A DNA stretch of 64,000 bases from CAZDET01 sp964504335 (GTDB lineage Bacteria > Bacteroidota > Bacteroidia > Chitinophagales > Saprospiraceae), in the NCBI GenBank assembly GCA_964504335.1, contig CAZDET010000011.1, positions 1 through 64,000 on the forward strand, read 5' to 3'. This document shows, one piece after another, positions 58,442 to 64,000 of this stretch. Numbering within the stretch: the stretch's first letter is position 1; every line of letters begins with the position of its first letter. The position numbers were made by a program, and so were the translations under genes. A model generated the notes under the pieces. It had not been told where the DNA came from, did not search any database, and saw only the letters and a list, made by a program, of their open reading frames with translations.

Positions 58442-60315
58442 TCGGATTGGTCATCGGGATCTTCAGGAACGGCAAGCGGTACCGAAGGTTGCCGGAGCGT
58501 CAGCAGCGACTCCAGGGAGTTGGGGCGCCCATCCGTTCGCCAATTGTATCCTTCCAGCTTAATCGCTTCGTGGTCGACGGCTCCCATCGGGTCCAAGCGC
58601 CCGCCGGGCGATTTCAGCAACGTAATGGTTTGTACCGCCTGATCTTCAAATCCAACCTGCATCTCGCTGCAAGCGGTCTTATTAACTCCCACGTAAGCTC
58701 CGGCTTCATCTTGTGCGTAGTACACGATTTCCGCATTTCCCGACACATCGAGTCGTTTCAGCTCATTGCTGTCAAAACGGGCTTCGATTAACTTTCCCTT
58801 GATTTGGTTGAAGAACACGGAATCGGTGCTGGTGATGATAAACCCTCGCTGCCTCAGGAATATCCGATCCAGTTGCTGATTGGCCAACTGAATATCAATT
58901 GTATCGCCGGTAAACTGAGAGGTATCCGACCAGATAACTGGATCGCGGAACAGGCGAAAGATCGAATCTGCCGTGCTGTAGGCCAGCGAGTCGCAAAGGG
59001 CTTGCAAGTCCTTTTTGAAGATCCGCACATCGTTGTAGGCATAGAGTTCACGGCTGGTAGTATCCACTTTCGGATTCAGTGAATCAGCAGCAGGCCGCTG
59101 CGAAAACAAGGTATCGCTACTTAGGTAGAGGGAGTCGCCATCAATAATCGTGATGAGCAATGGCCGGCCTCTCCGGCCTCCGGATGCTTTGAGATAGCCG
59201 GTACTTTGATTGTACTCCGCCTGCGCGCACTGTATGGTCAGATCGGCGGAGGTATCCCGCCAGATGACATTGCCGGTGGCCAAACCCAGGCCACGCTCCT
59301 CGCGGTAGTCGACGGAATCCGCTTCGAGTAGATTGGGGGGATCACTGATGAGGGACCGTCCGAGAGTGGTGTAGACTTCCCGTTTGGCGTCGTACCGAAT
59401 GGCCGCTGCCCGGATGGTCCGGGCGGAATCCCGGAAGAAGGCGTCCCCTTCGAGTTCAGTGATGTCGTCGCGTTCGTTGTAGATGATGCGGCGCCCCGTT
59501 GCCAGGCGTTTACTTCCCTCTTCAAAACGGGCATTCCCGTCCAACACGTAGATCTGAGCGTTGCCATCGTAGACGATTCGATCGGCAGAGGCCCGTTGTT
59601 CTCCTTTTAGGTACTGCGCATTTTGCCGAAATTCGGCGAGGTTATTCTTCACGTCGTAATAGCCGGCTTCGCAATACACCCGGCTGCTATCGCTGCGAAA
59701 AACGGTAGGCCCCAGAAAATAGACGATCTCCGTTTCCGTGTCGTACTGGAGGGTATCGGCTCGCATCTCGAAACGCGGATCGATCACCACCACGCTATCG
59801 CGGAAGAAGATCTGCCGGTCGTCTACGTAATAGTAGCCACGTTTACTAGACAGTTGCGTCTCGCCGTTGGTGAGCACGGCCCCATCGGTGTAGGTGGCCA
59901 GCTTGGTCTTCAAATCGTATACCAGTCGGTCGGTAAACAGCTGGCGGTCCCCGTTAATCAACACGACGTTTTGAATCAAGTTAGCGACTTCTTCCTCGGC
60001 GTCGTAATACAGCGAATCGCTGAAGGCGCTGGTTGAATCGCCCTGCTGGATAACGACATTCCCTTCCGCAAACAACTGGATGCTATTTTCTAGCGTCGCG
60101 CTGTCGCAGTACATATACACGCTATCCTGGCTGAGCTCGACATTCCCGATGAGCCGCTGCCGTGTGCCGGAGGGGCGCAATTGGGTAATTTCGAGGAGAT
60201 CGGCATGGTCGACATCGAGGCGCTGCCGCTCTCCATCCTGGCTGAGCCCGATTAGTGGAAGGCCCAGTAGTATCAGGAAGAGCAATGAGGGTATGTGGAG
60301 GTTAGTACGTTGCAC
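58438..60315 (-). CDS. OstA/LptA-like organic-solvent-tolerance protein
   Basis: A 625-residue secreted protein (signal SLLFLILLGLPLIGLSQ) made of repeated OstA-type beta-jellyroll strands. Typical units are RLIGNVELSQDSVYMYCDSATLENS, VVLINGDRQLFTDRLVYDLKTKLATYTDGAVL and DRIVYDGNAQIYVLDGNARFEEG. Family members (LptA, LptD N-domain) bind and move lipopolysaccharide across the periplasm; Bacteroidota OstA-like proteins of this size are thought to do the same. Whether it is involved in exporting the polymer made 30 kb away is not known. Confidence 0.85.
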   Translation of the reverse strand: MQRTNLHIPSLLFLILLGLPLIGLSQDGERQRLDVDHADLLEITQLRPSGTRQRLIGNVELSQDSVYMYCDSATLENSIQLFAEGNVVIQQGDSTSAFSDSLYYDAEEEVANLIQNVVLINGDRQLFTDRLVYDLKTKLATYTDGAVLTNGETQLSSKRGYYYVDDRQIFFRDSVVVIDPRFEMRADTLQYDTETEIVYFLGPTVFRSDSSRVYCEAGYYDVKNNLAEFRQNAQYLKGEQRASADRIVYDGNAQIYVLDGNARFEEGSKRLATGRRIIYNERDDITELEGDAFFRDSARTIRAAAIRYDAKREVYTTLGRSLISDPPNLLEADSVDYREERGLGLATGNVIWRDTSADLTIQCAQAEYNQSTGYLKASGGRRGRPLLITIIDGDSLYLSSDTLFSQRPAADSLNPKVDTTSRELYAYNDVRIFKKDLQALCDSLAYSTADSIFRLFRDPVIWSDTSQFTGDTIDIQLANQQLDRIFLRQRGFIITSTDSVFFNQIKGKLIEARFDSNELKRLDVSGNAEIVYYAQDEAGAYVGVNKTACSEMQVGFEDQAVQTITLLKSPGGRLDPMGAVDHEAIKLEGYNWRTDGRPNSLESLLTLRQPSVPLAVPEDPDDQSE

Positions 60316-60394
60316 TCAAATAGTTGTTTTTATTGAATAGCATAACGCATCTCAAATTGGTTGTGCCGGCTGATCCAGGTACATTAAACATGGT

Positions 60395-61549
60395 TTAACC
60401 TTCTCCCAGGATCAAATCGCTTGCCTCTTCGGCCAGCAGGCTACTCAGCGCTACTCCCATACCGGCCAATCGGACCGCCAGGAAGATTCGATCAGACAAA
60501 GGCCGAACGATGGGGGTTTTCTTTGGCCCCTGTGCAATGATCCCGCTCCATTCGAACGCGACGGGCAGTTCAGCGGCTTTCCGGCCCGTCCAGGTGGCTA
60601 ACTTATCGTGGAGAAATGACCGGATGACCGGATGCGCGCCAAAATCTGCCGTGGCCTCTCCGGTCAAATCCAGATGCCTTCCTCCTCCAATCAGCAGCCG
60701 GTTTCCGACATTACGCCAGTAAATATACCCCTGATGATGATGAAAGCAGCCCTTAATTGCCACCCCATCGAGGGGTTCGGTAATGAGTACCTGATTACGG
60801 GCCGGTTCGATAGGTACTGCCGCAACCAACCCGTCGGTAAATGCATTCGTGGCCAGCAGCACCCGACGGGCTTCGATGGTGCGGGGCAGCGAAGTCTGCA
60901 GTTGCACCGTGGAGGGACCTTCGTTGTAGCTGCGGACTTCGACCCCAGTTAGCACCGGAATATCAAGGGCAGCGGCTCGTTGCAGCAGGTGGCGCATTAG
61001 TGCCCCCGGATCGAGCTGCCCTTCCAACTCATTGCGGATCATGTGCCGGATGGAATGCAACCCAAAGTCGGCAATTCGATCATCAACAACCCGAAAAACC
61101 TCCCGATGGCCGGTGATGGTGGCCGTCCGTTGGTTGAAATAGGCCATTTGCTCGACGCAGCGTTCGAAGATTTCCTCCTCTTCGTCCTCGAATAATTCAT
61201 AGCCTCCCCACTGATGGTACCGAATGGCATCCGTTGGAAAGCGGCGTTTCAGCAATTCCAAGCCGCGAAAACGTCGATCGACTGTTTGCCAGACGTCGTC
61301 TTCCGGCATTTCCCGAAGGTCGGCCAGCAATTCGGTAAGGCTGCCGAAGCAGGCAAAGCCCGCGTTGCGGGTGCTGGCGCCGATCGGTAGCGGACCGCGA
61401 TCGACCACGACAAGTCGCAGCTTCGGCCTCCGTTCCTTGAGGCGAATGGCGCTCTGGAGGCCAGTGAGCCCCCCTCCGACAATAAGGAGGTCGAGGTCGG
61501 CAAAGAAGTTTTGATACTCCCAGTAACTGGTGCGGTAATTCAAAGGCAT
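60395..61549 (-). CDS. FAD-dependent oxidoreductase (DAO family)
   Basis: A 384-residue DAO-family flavoenzyme. The FAD motif is LDLLIVGGGLTGLQSAIRLKER (19-40), followed by VVVDRGPLPIGASTRNAGFACFGS, RRVLLATNAFTDGL and FEWSGIIAQGPKKTPIVRPLSDRIFLAVRLAGMGVALS. Such enzymes oxidise amino acids, amines or glycine derivatives. No partner gene points to a substrate. Divergent from the DUF4293 gene. Confidence 0.88.
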   Translation of the reverse strand: MPLNYRTSYWEYQNFFADLDLLIVGGGLTGLQSAIRLKERRPKLRLVVVDRGPLPIGASTRNAGFACFGSLTELLADLREMPEDDVWQTVDRRFRGLELLKRRFPTDAIRYHQWGGYELFEDEEEEIFERCVEQMAYFNQRTATITGHREVFRVVDDRIADFGLHSIRHMIRNELEGQLDPGALMRHLLQRAAALDIPVLTGVEVRSYNEGPSTVQLQTSLPRTIEARRVLLATNAFTDGLVAAVPIEPARNQVLITEPLDGVAIKGCFHHHQGYIYWRNVGNRLLIGGGRHLDLTGEATADFGAHPVIRSFLHDKLATWTGRKAAELPVAFEWSGIIAQGPKKTPIVRPLSDRIFLAVRLAGMGVALSSLLAEEASDLILGEG

Positions 61550-61575
61550 TATTCTGATCCCTGCTGCGTTCCACC

Positions 61576-61583
61576 TATCTTTG
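61576..61583 (+). promoter_or_regulatory. Promoter -7 element before the DUF4293 gene
   Basis: TATCTTTG matches TAnnTTTG, 23 bases upstream of the ATG at 61606. The -33 region is weak. Confidence 0.55.
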
Positions 61584-61605
61584 CGCCAAACAGAACGCAG
61601 TTTTC

Positions 61606-62037
61606 ATGATTCAACGCATTCAGACGATTTTTCTCTTTTTGGCGGCAGCTGCTTCTTTTGCGGGGTTGGCGCTTCCATTTGCCACCACCGGGCAGCCCGT
61701 TGCCGCCAGTCGGCTATTCGACGATCAAACCTTTACATTGATGGATAATGAAATCCTGCTCGCTGCATTCCTGCTAGCGGGTGCCATCTGGTTGATCGAT
61801 ATATTCCTGTTCCGCAACCGCCCTTTGCAGATACGCCTTGCCTACATTGGCATACTCGTACTTCTTTTCGGCATCGGCCTGGGAGCCTCCTTTTTCTTTC
61901 GGGACCCCGCCGTGGAGCGCGCACAAGTAGCAATCGGAGTCGGTCTTCCCATCGTGGCGCTAATTGCGGCAATACTGGCGCGCAATGCCATCCGCAAAGA
62001 CGAAAAACTCGTTCGGTCTGCCGACCGGCTTCGGTAA
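61606..62037 (+). CDS. DUF4293 membrane protein
   Basis: A 143-residue protein with four spans, starting MIQRIQTIFLFLAAAASFAG as DUF4293 proteins do. The family is limited to Bacteroidota and has no known function. It has its own promoter and is followed by a clear terminator. Confidence 0.88.
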   Translation: MIQRIQTIFLFLAAAASFAGLALPFATTGQPVAASRLFDDQTFTLMDNEILLAAFLLAGAIWLIDIFLFRNRPLQIRLAYIGILVLLFGIGLGASFFFRDPAVERAQVAIGVGLPIVALIAAILARNAIRKDEKLVRSADRLR

Positions 62038-62043
62038 TTCAAA

Positions 62044-62073
62044 AAAGGCTTCCATCTTATGATAGAAGCCTTT
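62044..62073. terminator. Bidirectional rho-independent terminator
   Basis: AAAGGCTTC (62044-62052) pairs with GAAGCCTTT (62065-62073), with a further ATC/GAT pair inside and A/T-rich flanks on both sides. It ends both the DUF4293 gene (+) and the exbD operon (-). Confidence 0.9.
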
Positions 62074-62080
62074 CTTGATT

Positions 62081-62104
62081 GACTAAAGGACAAAAGACCA
62101 ATTA
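62081..62104. repeat. Short period-8 word tract (GACnAAAG type)
   Basis: Octamers GACTAAAG (62081), GACAAAAG (62089), ACCAATTA (62097), between the terminator and the exbD stop. Reverse complement of the TTT-ending words at 33201 and 38011. Confidence 0.45.
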
Positions 62105-62581
62105 AATATTCTGTCCATCCGGACGTTTCTTGGCGGAGTAGTTAACTTTCAATTGGTTGCTTTTCCGCAACTGGGTTTTCACATCGGATACGATGCCCAT
62201 GGTCACTTCCCCGTCGACGCGCAAGGAAGAAGTGATCTGGGGCCGCTTAGGCTCCGGCACCTTCAGTTTGTGCTGTTCGAGAAAGAGGGGAATATCCGCA
62301 ACAGTAGCGAATTTATCGCCGAGTTGCAGGCGGGGCTTACTGCCGTATACCGCCTGATATTTCTGGATGGGCTTCCCGATGTAGAGATAATTAACTAACG
62401 ACTTTTCTTCTAGTTTTGTCAACTCCGTGGCGTAGGGAGTGGAGACTTTCACTTTCAATTCTGCATCCCGCAACACCGTTACTACCATGAAGAAGAACAA
62501 CAACATGAAGATAATATCGGGCAACGAAGCAGTAGAAATTGCCGGAGAAGCCTTTCCTCTCTTTTTATTGAACTTTGACAT
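62102..62581 (-). CDS. ExbD/TolR family biopolymer transport protein (2)
   Basis: A 159-residue protein with one N-terminal span (about 24-44) and the channel aspartate in STASLPDIIFMLLFFFMV (Asp24). The periplasmic part ends VTMGIVSDVKTQLRKSNQLKVNYSAKKR. With an ExbB/TolQ-type channel it uses the proton gradient to power outer-membrane work. It lies 130 bases after the first exbD copy, an unusually long gap that holds a hairpin. Confidence 0.92.
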   Translation of the reverse strand: MSKFNKKRGKASPAISTASLPDIIFMLLFFFMVVTVLRDAELKVKVSTPYATELTKLEEKSLVNYLYIGKPIQKYQAVYGSKPRLQLGDKFATVADIPLFLEQHKLKVPEPKRPQITSSLRVDGEVTMGIVSDVKTQLRKSNQLKVNYSAKKRPDGQNI

Positions 62582-62640
62582 ATATCATCTTTTTTCTGCC
62601 TCCTAGTTGGGAGATAATTGAAGCATCGAACCATTCATTT

Positions 62641-62683
62641 GGAGAGATGCAACCCAACGCTCCAGTGTTGGATACACCTCTCC
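62641..62683 (-). promoter_or_regulatory. Intercistronic hairpin between the two exbD genes
   Basis: Outer stem GGAGAG/CTCTCC and inner stem CCAAC/GTTGG form a compact double hairpin with no U run. It may protect mRNA ends or set unequal expression of the two ExbD proteins. Confidence 0.5.
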
Positions 62684-62711
62684 TTATTTGCTTTCGTTTG
62701 TTCGTATTACA

Positions 62712-63269
62712 TTAGCCTTCCTCACCGAATGCGGTGGGTTCGGCCTCTGAAATTACAAATGGAATTTCGTCGCGAATGGCCTTGCGCTGAGCGAAAGGCA
62801 TTTCATCCGTATAAGGAATTCCGTAGCGGCGTACAGAAAGCTCGTCCCACAACTCTTCGTAAGCTCCTTTCAGCTCATTGTATACGGTGAGGTAGGTTTC
62901 GTATTCCGTTCCCCGGTCGTTTTTCAGCGAAATGATCGCGTTCTTTGGCGACTCGGCGTAATCGGAGCGCTGGTTCGGATTGGCGATGAAATCCTTGGTG
63001 TTGTCCCGCAACCGGCTGATATTCATTCGCTCACCACGAACGAGCAACTCATTTTGTGCATTCACGAGTACGGAATACACGTTGCGCTCCTTCAGTTTGG
63101 TGATATCCGGTTCTTCATCCGACCAAGGTGGCAACTTCACCAGAATCCCCTTGTCTTCCACGATCGTCGTTGTCACGAGAAAGAAGATCAGCAGCAAGAA
63201 TGCAATGTCGGCCATGGAGCCTGCATTGATTTCATTCTTCATCCGATCTCTTGTTGACGTCTTTGCCAT
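62712..63269 (-). CDS. ExbD/TolR family biopolymer transport protein (1)
   Basis: A 185-residue protein with one span and the channel aspartate in INAGSMADIAFLLLIFFLVTTTI (Asp20). The periplasmic part has LPPWSDEEPDITKLKERNVYSVLVNAQNELLVRGE. Bacteroidota ExbB operons often hold two different ExbD copies, as here. It follows the small membrane gene by 18 bases. Confidence 0.92.
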   Translation of the reverse strand: MAKTSTRDRMKNEINAGSMADIAFLLLIFFLVTTTIVEDKGILVKLPPWSDEEPDITKLKERNVYSVLVNAQNELLVRGERMNISRLRDNTKDFIANPNQRSDYAESPKNAIISLKNDRGTEYETYLTVYNELKGAYEELWDELSVRRYGIPYTDEMPFAQRKAIRDEIPFVISEAEPTAFGEEG

Positions 63270-63287
63270 GGTTTGAAGATTTTCAGA

Positions 63288-63785
63288 TTATTGGAAGAAG
63301 GACCGAACCCCTGTTACAACCAGTGCCAGAACAGCCAGGCCGGCCATCACGATAGCAGTTGTGATACCCGCTCCGATGAACTTGAGGTTACTGGTAGACA
63401 TTTCCACGCCCTGGGAGCTTTCGAAATTCGACACGGAATTCTGAATCGCTGCCGTTTCTGGATCACCGCTAGCTATTGAGAAAGCAATGATGAAGATGAC
63501 AACCATCCCAGCAAATCCGAGAATGCCTTTCCAGGAATTTTTCAGGTTCCCGGCAATCTGAAGGACGCCGAAAAGCACCATTCCGATTGCAGCCAGCACG
63601 ACCAGTGCAATGGCGGAATACAGGCCGAAGTTGAAGATGGAAACTTCGCGTACCTGATCTGCTTCCATGGTCTCGAAGTTGTAGTTACCAGCAGAAGGCA
63701 GAGCAGTAGCGAGAAAGACGATGATCAAGAGCAAGCCTAACCCAAAGGCCAGCGCCTGACCGTTTTTGGTCAGAAATTGGTACAT
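63288..63785 (-). CDS. Small membrane protein of the ExbB/ExbD operon
   Basis: A 165-residue protein with four hydrophobic spans (about 11-30, 54-75, 88-105 and 135-160) and a short periplasmic loop ending NSVSNFESSQGVEMSTSNLKF. A homologue usually stands between exbB and exbD in Bacteroidota. Function not known. Gap to the ExbB stop is 27 bases. Confidence 0.7.
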   Translation of the reverse strand: MYQFLTKNGQALAFGLGLLLIIVFLATALPSAGNYNFETMEADQVREVSIFNFGLYSAIALVVLAAIGMVLFGVLQIAGNLKNSWKGILGFAGMVVIFIIAFSIASGDPETAAIQNSVSNFESSQGVEMSTSNLKFIGAGITTAIVMAGLAVLALVVTGVRSFFQ

Positions 63786-63812
63786 AGGTCTTGTGGGTTT
63801 TATTGGACTTGC

Positions 63813-64000
63813 TTACGCTGTCCGGTTAAATACATTGTGTGATGCCATAATATCGACCAGCGCGATGGAGGCGTCCTCCATACGGTTGACGATACCGTCG
63901 ATCTTATTGACGATGTAGTTGTAGAAAATCTGCAGGATGATCGCCACGATCAGACCGAATACGGTGGTGAGCAGGGCTACCTTAATACCACCGGCTACTA
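63813..64000 (-). CDS. MotA/TolQ/ExbB proton channel family protein, 5' part outside the window
   Basis: The last 62 codons of an ExbB-like gene, ending in TAA at 63813-63815. The visible residues, from VAGGIKVALLTTVFGLIVAI to VDIMASHNVFNRTA, hold the final span and the conserved VALLTTVFGLIVAI helix of the family. It completes an exbB, small membrane gene, exbD, exbD operon. Confidence 0.9.
   Translation of the reverse strand, partial: VAGGIKVALLTTVFGLIVAIILQIFYNYIVNKIDGIVNRMEDASIALVDIMASHNVFNRTA

Overview
The window looks like a chromosomal segment of a Bacteroidota bacterium, most likely Saprospiria (Lewinella-like); this placement is inferred from gene content, not from a search. Supporting signs are Bacteroidota-type promoters (TAnnTTTG at -7), an UpxY-type antiterminator heading a glycan locus, an OstA-like protein, a DUF4293 protein, a ComEC whose C-terminal hydrolase domain lacks the metal motif, and a six-subunit Na+-pumping NADH:quinone reductase, which suggests a marine or brackish life. 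No rRNA, tRNA, insertion sequence or CRISPR array was seen. There is one 100-N assembly gap (11545-11644).

Region 1 (1-32204, all minus strand) is one large surface-polysaccharide locus. Read 5' to 3', it starts with a sugar aminotransferase and a nucleotide-sugar 6-dehydrogenase. An UpxY antiterminator follows with its own promoter and structured leader. Next come a UDP-glucuronate 4-epimerase-like enzyme, a small four-helix-bundle gene, a PHP-type tyrosine phosphatase, a Wza-like exporter, a second 4-epimerase paralogue, a 2-hydroxyacid dehydrogenase, a Wzc-like BY-kinase, a beta-helix lipoprotein and a Wzx flippase. The long tail holds three sulfotransferases, an FkbM methyltransferase, two polysaccharide deacetylases, four glycosyltransferases, a CMP-sugar synthetase-like enzyme, an epimerase, a Gfo/Idh/MocA oxidoreductase, a HAD phosphatase and a Wzy-like polymerase. 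It also contains a phosphosulfolactate synthase (ComA family) packed against a histidine phosphatase and an ATP-grasp ligase. My inference is a sulfated, acidic, amino-sugar-containing exopolysaccharide that may also carry a C-S sulfonate (sulfolactyl) group.

Region 2 (32205-44260) holds a GIN-domain lipoprotein, a small outer-membrane protein, the Pnkp/Hen1 RNA-repair pair, release factor 3, 3-methyladenine glycosylase I, a four-HhH ComEA-like protein and ComEC. It ends in a gene-free stretch with a strong promoter and several hairpins that may encode a structured RNA.

Region 3 (44260-64000) holds a GntP-family permease, nqrABCDEF, PnuC, an ECF sigma factor with a HEAT-repeat anti-sigma partner and two related secreted proteins, rplU and an unusually extended rpmA, a BatE-like and an OstA-like protein, an FAD oxidoreductase, a DUF4293 protein, and an ExbB/ExbD-type operon that runs off the right edge.

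The most unusual pattern is not a gene. At nine places between genes, often touching a start or stop codon, the DNA is written in degenerate words with a strict period of 8 bases. Each place has its own word (for example GTTAGTnn, TGATnnTA or nnTTTAAn), and at several places the same word returns in inverted orientation, so long imperfect hairpins can form. I know of no description of this family.
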